Assembly: GCA_030159075.1 (NCBI GenBank)
Contig: BROG01000929.1
Span: forward strand, 125,001-189,000
Length of the DNA stretch: 64,000 nucleotides
Source of the DNA: Atrina japonica
Lineage: Eukaryota; Mollusca; Bivalvia; Pterioida; Pinnidae
Direction: 5' to 3'
Positions 33,070 through 43,785 of the stretch are shown here, one piece after another (the first letter of the stretch is position 1; each line of letters begins with the position of its first letter). Position numbers and translations under genes: made by a program. The notes beneath the pieces were generated by a model. The model did not search any database. It was not told the DNA's origin and was given only the letters and a program-made list of their open reading frames with translations.

Positions 33070-35590
33070 TAGATCATAAATTTTACATGAATGCATTACA
33101 GAGGGTCCAAAAAAGGACGCCTGTAGTAAATGATAATGATAACCAAACTTCATTTATATCTAAATAATATGAAGTCTCAGATACCAAAGAATAAATCTTG
33201 AGGATTTCTGGGATATAGGTACAAATCTGGAAAAATTGGACAATTACGGACCCCTGAAAATCAATAGGTGAGATCAGGTGCCATGGAGGAGTAAGCATCT
33301 CCTGTTGACCGGTCACACCCGCCGTGCATCAAATGAAATAAGTGAGGAACGAATCCTAGTTACAATTGGTACAACCGTCTTAACAACTGCTATCGAACAG
33401 GCAACTTAAAATTTCATTTCGTGAAACAGACGAAAGATATGCGAAACGTTGACATCAAACACTGTTTTCGATATTCCTGTGTCATTATTTTTTCAGTAAG
33501 GAATTTACCTCCATATATGAAATGTTCATATGTTGATCACGCCCTGGTATATCGTATCATGTCTGCTTCGTATGAATAAAGGAACTGGTCAGCCAATAAG
33601 GGACACACTTGGTTCGCATAGGAATGCTGAGTTTGCTGAAAGACCACGTCTCCGAACATCACAAATATATTGTCTATTAGGAATTCCAGGATAGTTTTCA
33701 TATCAACTTCAGTGTATTTATGTGTAGAATCAGAGTGGTGCTTGACAAAATAAGTATCATGATAACCAATCACTGAATATTTAAATTTTCGGACTTAATG
33801 AAATCAATGATGCTAAAAAGTTTCTCTTTTAATGTTCAATGTCAAATTGTTGTGTAAAGACTAGAAAAGTGTATTTTTGGTAGTATGAACTTGAAAAATA
33901 AAAAAACATATCCCTATAAATTTTCTAATTTTGTTTTAGAATTTTTAAGTAACCACATCCAATTTAAATACCACTTCTGGAATAAGAAACTACAGTATTG
34001 TTGAAGTGTCTCCTTAACGGATATCAGTATCTTGGTAAGGAGTAAAGAAAAGGGTTTGGTGGAACATTTGCTGGATCCTGCAGTGTGCCTCTGCTTATAA
34101 GGGGTTTAATGAAGTTTAGGTATCCGTATAAATATGGTAGCTCAAAATCAGTATAGATTGTATGTACATCAAAAGAACGTAATAAGGATCTCGTCTTTAG
34201 AAAGCAGGTTATGTGTGTATGTAGGCTTACCAGAATTCAGAATTAAACCCAAGTTCTTCTAATAAACAACTTTAGTAATGTGCCTTACAAAACAAACTAT
34301 ATTATTTGAGGCTTTGTCTGCTGGTACCAGTACATATTGGTCATGTAACCTATCCTGCTTGGTTACCACTTCTGGGTCACTAAATATAATATGTTTTCAT
34401 ACTTCGTTTATGTTTCCGAATACGAGATTTTATCAACCATCGTATAGGTTTTAGCCATTTAAATAAAGTGTCAGGTTCTACGCCTTTATGTTTGGCCAAT
34501 CGTCTGGCATAATCCTCCACAAAATTCATATCCAATTTGAAATTATGTCGCCAATTATCAGAAACGTGCTTCGCAGTATTTTGAACGTCTTGAAATAAGA
34601 TTTTTGAGGTTTTCATTTTCAACAATAGAAACTTCACCCGTGACGGTATTATGTAGAAGATGGTTGGTTTCTAGGCACTGCAAAACCTGTTTGTAACTGA
34701 ATACCTTGGATGCCATACTAGGTGTATAGCTATGTGCAATTCAAGGCGTGGTCTTCAGTTTAAATATGGCGGAATGCAGGACTGAACTTTTGTGATTAAG
34801 AACATTGCTAATGTGCAAATCGTCTATAGCTTTATTCGTTGTTTGTTTGTTTATTTATTGTTGTTTAACGTCCCACTCAAGAATATTTCACTCATATGGA
34901 GACGTAGCTTTATTCGTAAATTTCATTCTAAAGAAAAGGCATTTTAAGAACATTTATCATTTGTAACGTGTGTAGGTTTGAACAGTCTGTGATAAACAAT
35001 GTCCACTATAACGGAGTTCAGTATTTATTCTGGGGTTGAAGAATCCATGTAGGGGTCCATTCTTGCTTCCTTCCTGAAAACGTTCATTAAGACGTCTAAA
35101 AGGAATTGAATATTGTTTGTTGCGAATGTGATGAAGACACAATGTTTTGTTAACGTAAGGTATAAGTGATGAAAAAGTAACACCATGTATGGTTTGTTGT
35201 ATAAACGATGTCCGTGACTTCGCTAACATTTAACCTTAGAATTATGAAGTTTCATCACATTGAAATTACTACACTGTGGACTTGATATATTGCCTACACT
35301 TATTTTCATTACAACTATAGGGGTATGCAGTGCTTAGCTATTGTATCCAATATTCTTCATGTTGTCTACAGAAGGAAGTACTCGAGATGGGATTGTCAGC
35401 CCAGTCGTATATCTTTTCAATTGTAATTACTCTCATAGACAAAACGGAATAGTCAGGAGAGTCGAAATGTTTATATAGAATTTGATTACCCCCATTATTC
35501 ACCTCGAATCGATTACCAGATATTCTGTTATTCAATGCCCCTTTGTCTCGCCACAGAAGGTACATTCAATTCCGTAAACAACGTTAGAAT
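33070..35590 (-). pseudogene. Naiad-type Penelope-like element, nearly full-length degenerate copy
   Basis: Read on the minus strand. At 35565-35338 there is a decayed N-terminal GIY-YIG-like region: YLLWRDKG, YKHFDSPDYS, TIEKIYDWADNP, RQHEEYWIQ. At 35229-34957 a linker reads VTFSSLIPYVNKTLCLHHIR. At 34637-34380 come VEDYARRLAKHKGVEPDTL and IKSRIRKHKRSM, then VLVPADKASNNIV. At about 34120-33930 RT fingers read TAGSSKCSTKPFSLLLTKIL, and at 33773-33537 HKYTEVDMKTILEFLIDN, FQQT and CPLLADQFLYSYEAD. Sequence after SYEAD jumps to MIRYTRA, so a large part of the palm including motif C is deleted. Stops and frameshifts are frequent. The tail ends near 33070. Endonuclease before RT is the permuted Naiad order. 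Confidence 0.8.
34840..34904 (-). mobile_element. 5'-truncated SINE-1 inserted in the Naiad copy, with target duplication
   Basis: The insert is the reverse complement of the SINE-1 3' end (ATTGTTGTTTAACGTCCCAC, TCACTCATATGGAGAC). TAGCTTTATTCGT lies directly on both sides (34827-34839 and 34905-34917), a perfect 13-bp target-site duplication. Confidence 0.95.
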
Positions 35591-35724
35591 AGTTACAAGA
35601 TTTATAAAGGTTACAAATGTTAGATTAACTAGACAACATGTTCATTGCACTCATGTCACGAGAAGTTGTCTATTTATAAACGAATAAAATCCTGTCCAGC
35701 TTAATAGCTTTACACACATTACTA

Positions 35725-36068
35725 TATAAAAACCTCAGATACCAAAGCATAAATCAATAGAATGTCCAGGACATAGATACAAATCCGGTAAAAATGGAAA
35801 AACACGGACCCCTGGAAACCAAAAGATGGGATCAGGTGCCATGGAAGAGTAAGCATCCCCTGTCGACCGGTCACACCCGCCGTGAGTCCACAGTCAAGTC
35901 CAATGAAACACGTGAGGAGTGTATCCTCGTCACAATTGGTACAGACGTCTCAACAACCGCCAACGAAAAGGCAACTCAACATTTCACTTAGTGAAACAGA
36001 GTAGTCGCAAACAAGACTATTATACCGACCATAAAACTTGCGGAACGTTGACATTAAACGCGGTTTTC
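35725..36068 (-). mobile_element. Second Naiad tail upstream of the 33-35.6 kb copy (pseudo-LTR-like)
   Basis: The reverse complement reads from the end of RT (the CGGAACGTTGACATTAAACG antisense region) through the full tail to TTCTATTGATTTATG. It has the same orientation as the 33070-35590 copy and ends about 135 bp from that copy's decayed 5' part. A tail fragment next to the 5' end is the partial tandem arrangement described for Penelope-like elements. The plus-strand frame over it is antisense. Confidence 0.75.
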
Positions 36069-36084
36069 ATTAGTTTCCATTGCT

Positions 36085-36150
36085 AACAGGGGACCCTGAC
36101 TCCGTCCGCACACCTGGTTCCATTCCGTTTGGGATTCGCAGTTGTTCTTC
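36085..36150 (+). repeat. Dispersed repeat C, short fragment
   Basis: TTGCTAACAGGGGACCCTGA, CACACCTGGTTCCATTCCGT and TTGGGATTCGCAGTTGTTCT match the family's middle part. Confidence 0.65.
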
Positions 36151-37589
36151 ATATTTATGTCCCAAAACCTCAGCTTTAAGTCTCAACAGAAAGTAACTTC
36201 CACTTCCTATAGCCGAAGTTGATTCCTGTGTGTACAAATGTCCCAATCAGATTTGAACCCAGTACTGCTGTATGCTTTACCAATGCTCCTTAAATGAGAA
36301 CCTGCGAAGAATTATCTCGACTGAATAAGTAACTTTACATCCATCCTTATGCTGACCTGTAACATTTTATTTTAGAAGTTACCCGACCGGAACATGGTCC
36401 AGTAAACCTTTATGATGCCAAACAAATACAACAAAATCAAGATCGTTTATTTCAATCCAAATTATTGATAAAAAATGTTATTATTTACAACATTAAGAAA
36501 TACTTTGAAACACATCATTAACTGGATATGACAGGTTTTTGTTTTTGTTTTATTTTATTTTATTTTTTTCATACCAAAGGCTCAGAATGAAAAGTATTTC
36601 CAGAAACAAAGAAAGAAATGAGGTAGAAATCGACTTGATTATTGATATCTGATTTTTTTGTTGAACATACTCAAAAACAAAATTTTAATTGCAATTCATG
36701 TCAAAACAGCAAAACCCCAGATCAAATCTAATTAAAACCGATCTCTAATATCTCTCATTTTCTGATATTTCGTGTACTACTGTTTGACCTAACACAGTCT
36801 TGAATGTTTACTAAATTGAAAATTTAGTAATCTTATTTATCTATTTAAGGAAAACACAAAATAAAACGTTAAAATAGTCGGATTACTTCGAATTCGGTGT
36901 CCATTTATATGTGTATTGCTGGTCAGATCGTACCTAAGTCAAATCGGGACCGAGTGATTTTGGCGCTCTTCGGAAATATAGAAATCACCACTAAGTGTGG
37001 TTGAATCAGCACTTGGAAACAACAGTTTCTGCATTATTGTTCATAACGGTACCAATGATGATTCATCTCAATGGGTTCTAAAAAGTAACTTGTATTAGCA
37101 AATCTAATAAGTTCGAATTATTGAATTAACTTTCATTCCATATCTTTTTGTTTTTAAGTTTAAGCTATTATTGCTAATTGCTATTAAAACATTATATTAG
37201 CCAAACAGGCGTCCGGATGTAATGAAAAGAACTAAAAGGAATCTAAATTAAACGATTTTGTAATTACAGAGATAACCATTATGCCGAAAACGTGGATTTG
37301 TGAGGCCCCATCCTCATTCATCCTACCTGGCAATCCAAAAGAAAAAATATAAAAACACACACATACACACTTAAGTAGACTACTTAAAAGCTAAATTCGA
37401 ATTAGTCATATACATGTACTATTCAATGCAGAATTATATACATGTTATTATAGTGTCGATAATAAAATTACTTGGAAGCAATTGACGAAATCACGTGCAC
37501 TTTCCGAAATTACTTGAGTACTAAATCACCGTAAAAGAAAATATAATATAGAACTTCGGCTTGTTTTATAGTAACGATGTCACTAGGTG
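36151..37589. other. Intergenic with a repeat D/F fragment
   Basis: 36160-36510 shares GAAGTTGATTCCTGTGTGT, TCCAGTAAACCTTTATGATG, CGTTTATTTCAA and ATTTACAACATT with 45.66-46.03 kb. The rest is AT-rich and unassigned. Confidence 0.45.
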
Positions 37590-37599
37590 TCAATATGCA

Positions 37600-38088
37600 C
37601 AATCTCACTTAGGTGCTCGTTTCTCAACCTGGGGATCGCGGGTTCGAGCCTCGGTGGAGGTGACTGGCTTTGCCGGTCCTTTAAACGAGACAGTAAATAC
37701 CAAGGTCCCGTGTCATGTTATAAATTTTGATTTTTTTTTTTCGTTTGACGCCATACTCAACAACCTTTCAGTCATATGATGGCGTCCAGTTTTTATTGGT
37801 GGAGGAGAAACCCCGGTTGCCCGGGTAAAGACCACTGACTTTCCGCAAGAAAACTGACAAACTTTCCCACTTAATTCGAAATGACCGTCGCGGGATTCGG
37901 GGTGGGTGTTAATACAAAATTCACAACATGACCCCTATGTCACAGTAGGTATCGGCACGTTAAAGAACCCTCACTGCTCAATGACCGTAAGTGCCGAGCA
38001 TAGGCCAAATTTGAAGCCCTTCACCGACATTTGGTGGCATCTCCATATGAGTGAAAGATTCTTGAGTGGGACGTTAAACAACAACTGA
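37600..38088 (+). mobile_element. SINE-1 carrying a nested reversed SINE-2
   Basis: SINE-1 motifs occur on both sides: GGATCGCGGGTTCGAGCCTC (box B region), ACGAGACAGTAAATACCAAG and GGTCCCGTGTCA, then from about 37938 CACAGTAGGTATCGGCACGT, GACCGTAAGTGCCGAGCATA and TTGAGTGGGACGTTAAACAA. Between them 37740-37900 is reversed SINE-2. The 5' head of SINE-1 is decayed. Confidence 0.85.
37740..37900 (-). mobile_element. SINE-2 body inserted in SINE-1
   Basis: TTTGACGCCATACTCAACAA, TATTGGTGGAGGAGAAACCC, CCGGGTAAAGACCACTGACT and CCCACTTAATTCGAAATGAC are the reverse complement of 62430-62580. The tRNA head beyond CGCGGGATTCG is missing, so it is 5'-truncated. Confidence 0.85.
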
Positions 38089-38219
38089 GGTGCCGATCGA
38101 AATCACTATTGTCCGTGCAGCGAAAATAAGAATACCTAACTTGAACTTTAAACTTTAAAATATTGGGCTGAATATACACGGAAAGTACTCTCGGCCAAAT
38201 AAAATGAAAATCACCGATA

Positions 38220-38450
38220 TGAACAGTTGAATTGCAAACACATTTACGTATTATTAATAATACCAAAGTTATAGGGCAACACACATGCCCATTACGACCG
38301 TTTCTGTCAATAACTGAATAAGGCTTTATCAGTTCGACTGATGATAAATGTATATATCAGAAAGAAAATAGTGGTATCATACAAGGCGAAATAATAAACC
38401 TAAATGTATTGTCAAATCTATGTAAGAGTATACACTTTTAAAAAGATCAT
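38220..38450 (+). repeat. Dispersed repeat D copy
   Basis: GACCGTTTCTGTCAATAACT, AGTGGTATCATACAAGGCGA, AATAATAAACCTAAATG and ATCTATGTAAGAGTA match 45.39-45.53 kb. Confidence 0.65.
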
Positions 38451-38619
38451 TGACAATCTTAGCTTTTGGGAAATTTTGAATTTAAATAGAACAATCTCAC
38501 CGAAATATTACTATGGTGTTAAAATAACTAAAAATGATGCAAGGACATTTTAAATTGTATGCTGCAAACACATCCACATTTTTATCATGGAATGCCATCA
38601 ATAGTATGACGTCATTGTT

Positions 38620-41043
38620 TTAACCCCCTTGCTGCCAAGTGTGCCATATATGGTACCTACCGACTGGATGCCAAGTGTACCATATATGGCCACTATGTGC
38701 AAATATATTTATATATACAGATACAAAGAAATGTTTCTTTACTATCTATTGTGTCTTTAATTTCTAAAAAGAATCCATATCCTGCTTATGTCATATGATA
38801 TTAAAATGAAGTAAAAATAATAATAAATAGATCTATATCTGGGTTGTCTTAATTTTTCACACATTGTAGTACGTCATTTTATTACGCCATCATATTTGTG
38901 TGTGACGTCATCAAAGTGGAACGCTATTCACCGTAAAAATGTCTGATAGTGATACTATTAGTAGTGATATAGATAGTGACATTGAAATAAACACAAACAT
39001 AAAATTGTAATTAAAATTTAGTTCAAAGTAATGTACTGAATTTGTTCAATAATGCAATAACATTCCAGGCCCCGCTTGTATAAAACATCTCAAATTTGAG
39101 ATTCCCTCAAGTTTGAATGACGTTGAGATTTCCTCAACTGAGTTTTCCTCAAAATCCGCACTTGTTGGTTAGACCCGAGTCTTTTTTTCCCATGTAGGGG
39201 ATGAAATTTGATTACACTGGACGAGAATAAGTGTAGTCATTTTAACATATATTTTTAAAAAGGTGCATTCAAATTCTAGATTATCCCTTTATATTTTTTA
39301 ACCTTGAGGCACTCGTTTTCCCGTGCATTTAGGAATTGTTGCAAACTAAGTACATGTATATGCAAACAAAATAAACTCAAACTTACGATTTCAACAGACA
39401 TATAAAATTTGGTTAGTTTGATAATCACGAAAATAGCGAAAATGCCGAAAAATAGATCGACAGGACACTCGTATAAGAACCCGAAATTTAATCAGATTTG
39501 CCTGAAAATGGATGGCCAGGCGATTGTTTTTTACTTTTCATCCAGTGCTGTTTATTTTATTTTCTTTAATTTTATTCATGTATATATATACCCTCTTGAT
39601 TGAGAACTAACCCTACTTGTACAGCTCCCTTTATGTAGGTCTAGGCTGTCATATTCCCATTCTGTGGACCCGCGAAAAGTAGGTCAAATTTTGCGTGTCG
39701 GTGATGTCACATTTGATTTTAAGTTGTACACCTTGGGCCTGGCTTAGGCTAGACCTACTTGCACTTCTAAGCTGAGACTGAAATCGACTTGAGTTGTCAT
39801 CATTTTCAGTAAGAAAAATACTGAGGTATTTATATCGTATTTCAACTTATTTTGGAATACACCATTTATGATTTTAATGCTGGTAGCCCAGACGATCTTA
39901 GCCTATACAGTAGCCCTAGTTATGAGCCACTATCGATAGTATTCAATTCCGGCGAAGTTTAGTTAATAAAAACGTAGTTTACTAGACTCATGGATATATC
40001 TACAGCTTTTTATTTTGAAAACAGACTTCATCTATGTTGTATAGATTTATTTATAACCAATTTCAATTTGTTTTAACAATTTATGCCGAATAAGTGCGTC
40101 AACCCCTACAATATGGTCGCATAATTATGTTGACACCCTGTACATATGGATTAACCAATGAATATTATGGTTAATTTTTAAAGTAACAATTTATCCTTCT
40201 AATTTCAAAACATATACATAAACTTACTCGTAAGAATATCGAAGAATGTAAATTTTTTACTGATTTAATTATCTTTAAAATACAAATATTTCAATTTTAT
40301 TTAATATAAAAAATCTAATGACATACCAGCATGATAGTTATATTGTTTTTATTTTGTCAACGTCAGCATTCAGGGTAACATTAAAGATTGGAAAAATTTC
40401 TTTTAGTGGCCTAATATATTTATTCATATATTCATCCGATTTTCTTCAGGCATATAAATAGCATTGAAAAGCATATATTTTACTTAATACATGCACTTTC
40501 AAATAAAAATCACGTACAGTATTTTAAAAATAAATATAAAAAACATCAAAATCGGCCGACTTTAACATAGTTCCTAGCGCGTAAAGGACCGAGATCCCAT
40601 ACCGAATCACGGAGTACATTAGATATGGCGAAAGAGTTTATCTGAAAGGTCATTGCATCGGAAACACAGCTGGATTTTTTAAGGTACAGGAAAAATTAAA
40701 TTCTAATAAAACAAATAACTTCGAAAAGAAGATCTTTTACAACGTTTTATACGTTTGATAATGTATTTGAACAGATTTTTTATCATACTCTCGACTATAT
40801 GTCAGGGAACGAAAATAATCATTGTGACAACTTATATCGCTTTAATCCGGCAAAATGTATTGTTTTGTGTTTTAAATATCATCTGATTAAGACGCGAACA
40901 TAAACTCTGTTTCAGGTAAACGCAAAAGATGTGCAGTGTGTTACAAGAGGACACGCTTTAATTGTGAAACCTGTGAAGTTGGTCTGTGTATTGGCAAATG
41001 CTTTAAAAGATTTCATACTCGGAGACTATATGGAGAAGAATAA
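38620..41043 (+). pseudogene. Internally gutted piggyBac-type transposon
   Basis: TTAA at 38620-38623 is followed by CCCCCTTGCTGCCAAGTGTG and a second, internal GATGCCAAGTGTACCATATA, as in piggyBac left ends. At 38939-39010 a 23-codon frame MSDSDTISSDIDSDIEI has the acidic start usual for piggyBac transposases. At 40915-41043, after a TTTCAG, codons read GKRKRCAVCYKRTRFNCETC, EVGLCIGKCFKRFHT and a stop, the C-terminal cysteine-rich zinc-binding domain. About 500 codons of DDE catalytic core expected between them are absent, and no right terminal repeat was found. Unrelated AT-rich DNA fills the gap. It is inactive. Confidence 0.7.
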
Positions 41044-41109
41044 AGTGTTCGATGTTCAGGCAATGCGTGTTCATGCATGGAAAAGCAGACTATATATGCA
41101 TATCTCGTT

Positions 41110-41510
41110 ACAAGTGTGTGTTTATTTCTTTGCTGTATGTATACATGTGTGTGTGCGTGCGTGTGTGTGTCACTGTGCATGTACAAATTGTTTAACTTGT
41201 AATGTTTGAGCGTGCACGGTATGCGTGTACAAAATGTTTAATTTGTAATGTTTGAGCGTGTCACGGTATGCGTGTACAAAATGTTTAACTTGTAATGTTT
41301 GAGCATGTCACGATGTGCGTGTACAAAATGTTTAATTGTAATGTTTGATCGTGTCACTATGTGTGTGTACAAAATGTTTAACTTGTAATGTGTACATGTG
41401 GGCGTGTCATGGTGTGCATGTAAAAATGTTTAACTTGCAATGTGTGGGTGTCTCAGTGTGCATGAATAAAATGTTTAACTTATAATGTGTGGGCGTGCCA
41501 ACCAATTTAT
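41110..41510. repeat. Minisatellite of about 55-60 bp GTACAAAATGTTTAACTTGTAATG units
   Basis: Six to seven diverged units share ACAAAATGTTTAACTTGTAA and GAGCGTGTCACGGT. It follows directly on the piggyBac C-terminal fragment. Confidence 0.9.
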
Positions 41511-41579
41511 GGATCTGCATGCGAATGAAATGTAATAATAAAACATATTATTCCATGATCTCTTTATATTTCTTTCATT

Positions 41580-41708
41580 TATTGTAACACGGATATATGC
41601 AAACTTGAACACGTATTTTGTTGTGCATTTCATGTTTTATCATGTTTATTGTTACACGAATATATGCAAATTTGAACACGTATTTTGTTGTGCATTTCAT
41701 GTTTTAGA
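41580..41708. repeat. Tandem duplication of about 66 bp
   Basis: TTATTGTAACACGGATATAT to TGTGCATTTCATGTTTTA is repeated as TTATTGTTACACGAATATAT to the same end. Confidence 0.9.
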
Positions 41709-41795
41709 AACGAATACACGTGCACGTGCGTAAGCACGTCATATTATTAATATGTATATAAATTTATTTTTATTTATTTTCTATTATTTTTAGTA

Positions 41796-41912
41796 ATGGC
41801 TAGATATATACCACATGCTATTTTAGCATCTCTTCCTATGTTAAAATTTGGATTACATTATCACTATGCATATAGGGATATTGATCGATTATATGCAAAT
41901 CAGAGTAAGTGA
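41796..41912 (+). CDS. Small 38-codon frame upstream of the capsid-like gene
   Basis: The ATG follows a pyrimidine-rich stretch with TTTTTAG and a TATATAAATTTA about 40-50 bp upstream. The frame ends in TGA within CAGAGTAAGTGA, which also reads as a possible splice donor; TTTTAG and GCTTAG acceptors lie at about 41978 and 42004. The product starts MARYIPHAILASLPMLKFGL, hydrophobic then aromatic/basic. I do not recognise it. It could be a small accessory protein or a 5' leader exon of the capsid-like gene. It may be chance, but the spacing and signals are suggestive. Confidence 0.35.
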   Translation: MARYIPHAILASLPMLKFGLHYHYAYRDIDRLYANQSK

Positions 41913-42004
41913 CGTCATTCATACGTCATATTGCACGTGCATTTTATCTATATAATTAATGTTTTGTATAATTTTAGTCATTTATAATTATTTGCTTGGC
42001 TTAG

Positions 42005-43045
42005 ATGGCCTATGTAGATTATAGTTCAGGTGGTTTTCGCAGTACTTTAGATCCTAAATCTGGGAGGCATACACGATTTGGTCCATTGACTAAGTATCTT
42101 CATCGTACTATTTCTGCTTGGCCTGCACATTATCGTAATCAGGTTTATCAGAATTTTCCATTTTTTCGTCCATCAGTTAATAGGGATAGTGGTAGTAGTA
42201 GGAGTAGTAGGAAGTTGTTATTTAAGTCGTTTGATAAGGGTCCAGAATATTCTAGTGGATATCGTATGCCTAAGCGTAAAAGTTCTGTTTTAGAGGCTGA
42301 AATGCCACCAGTGAAAAGAGCTAGATATGGACCGAGACATACCTATGGAGGTAGACGAGGTGGATATACAGGAGGATATCCCAGATGGAATTCTCGAAGA
42401 CGTTGGGGAGTTAATAGGAGAGGATTTAGGAACTATGGTGGCAGAAGTATTGGACATTCAATCAGGAGATCTTTGGAGCGTCAGAGATTTACTTTTAGCT
42501 TTAAGAGTGTTACTACGGAACATGTGGTCCCTGCTTCTGAAGATTATCAAACGGTGTGCCTCTTCAGTCCTAAGGACATCTATGATACGTATAATTTGAA
42601 TGATCGTCTAGCAACTTATTGTAAGATGTATAGACAGTTTCGTATCAAATCTTGGACACGTGTCATATGGGTTGATGCTTCGGATGATACTATCACGAAA
42701 CCTCCTACTCTTTGTACGCAGTATGATAATAATCACCATGGGAAACAGCTGTCTCGTGATTCTTTGATTAGGGGAGCAACTACAAAGTGCAGAATGATGC
42801 GTCCTTATCAAAAGTATAAGATTAAATTTTATCCAAAATTTCAGTACAAGTCGTCTGCAGATTCATTAGTTACTCATAGAGGTGACTATTGGTTTGATGT
42901 CGCAGCTTTTGCTTCAACTACATCTTGCTATAATGCTATGCAGGTGTTCATCTATGATTTGAAGTGTAAATTTAATTACACTGATACAGTCGTAATTGAG
43001 TTTCGAGATATAGAGACAGGAAATGTCTATGTTCCCAGGCCGTAG
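42005..43045 (+). CDS. CRESS-DNA-virus-like capsid protein, probable endogenous viral element
   Basis: One uninterrupted frame of 346 codons. Residues 1-85 are a Ser/Arg-containing N-terminal region. Residues 88-160 are strongly basic and rich in Arg, Gly and Tyr, starting with the nuclear-localisation-like MPKRKSS and PVKRARYG. Residues about 160-340 are acidic/aromatic alternating segments of the kind that form a jelly-roll, with KMYRQFRIKSWTRVIWVD, RPYQKYKIKFYPKF and CKFNYTDTVVIEFRDIETG near the end. A basic DNA-binding arm before a beta-rich shell domain is the plan of circular ssDNA virus capsids. No replication protein was seen nearby, so this is not a whole genome. No stops or frameshifts have accumulated, implying recent integration or selection. 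The assignment rests on composition and layout, not a search. Confidence 0.6.
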   Translation: MAYVDYSSGGFRSTLDPKSGRHTRFGPLTKYLHRTISAWPAHYRNQVYQNFPFFRPSVNRDSGSSRSSRKLLFKSFDKGPEYSSGYRMPKRKSSVLEAEMPPVKRARYGPRHTYGGRRGGYTGGYPRWNSRRRWGVNRRGFRNYGGRSIGHSIRRSLERQRFTFSFKSVTTEHVVPASEDYQTVCLFSPKDIYDTYNLNDRLATYCKMYRQFRIKSWTRVIWVDASDDTITKPPTLCTQYDNNHHGKQLSRDSLIRGATTKCRMMRPYQKYKIKFYPKFQYKSSADSLVTHRGDYWFDVAAFASTTSCYNAMQVFIYDLKCKFNYTDTVVIEFRDIETGNVYVPRP

Positions 43046-43063
43046 AAGAAATGAAGACAGAAC

Positions 43064-43155
43064 ATTTGAATAAATGTATTGATTACAATTTATTGTAATA
43101 TATAATAAACAGTAAGCCTAAATGGCGTTTGAATGTAAGAATAATAAATAAAGCC
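43064..43155 (+). terminator. Cluster of polyadenylation signals after the capsid-like gene
   Basis: TGAATAAATG, TATAATAAACAG and AATAAATAAAGCC lie within about 110 bp of the stop. Two copies of AAGCCTAAATGGC flank the last one. Confidence 0.5.
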
Positions 43156-43327
43156 TAAATGGCTACAGACTAACTTATAGAATCTATCTGAAATGACGTT
43201 AGATCCCCTGTTGTGAGGCTGTTCACGGCCAAACATTATGTTGAAGGGAATAGCCTACAGATTAAGTACTCCGTGTATTCGTTTCTAAAACATGAAATGC
43301 ACAACTATATGCGGTGTATTGAACCTA

Positions 43328-43785
43328 CAGTCCATGGGACATATATATTCGTCACTTATGATATTTTCTTCTTTGTTTTATATAAAACCAACAATTTTTA
43401 AATTCTAAAAAAATCCACTAATCATACCAGAATTTGATAAATTTGTACAAATTTATAGCATTATAATTTCACATTTCAAAAAATATACGCATTTTTAAAT
43501 TATCATGTTTATTTACAGAAGTGTCAGTATTTTTTTCTCATGCAATTGTTTTATAAATTCCGTAATTATTCTTTCGGTCTATTGAAATATGTTAAAATTT
43601 ACATGAAAGTTTCGTCCTTCACAGAATCATTATTTTCTCAAAATAAACAAAGAGCATATCTAAATTTCCAAAAGATTAAAAATATGTATTCAATTTCCTT
43701 CATGTAAAAAATAAAAATATTTGAAATATTGCTTAAATTTGAAAGAAGAAAATAACATAAGGGACGAATATATATGTCCCTTGAC
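43328..43785. mobile_element. TIR element next to the capsid-like gene
   Basis: GGGACATATATATTCGTC near 43337 and its exact reverse complement at 43763 continue inward as TTATGATATTTTCTTCTTT and its mirror, giving more than 40 bp of inverted repeat. The outer ends share CAGTCCA/TAGTCAA-type sequence next to TA. The interior of about 350 bp is AT-rich without coding capacity. Confidence 0.8.

Noticed and set aside
41115..41510. Origin hairpin or nonanucleotide of a CRESS virus near the capsid-like gene
   Set aside because: I looked for a stem-loop with a TAATATTAC-type loop from 41.1 to 43.8 kb and found none; the repeat here is a plain minisatellite.
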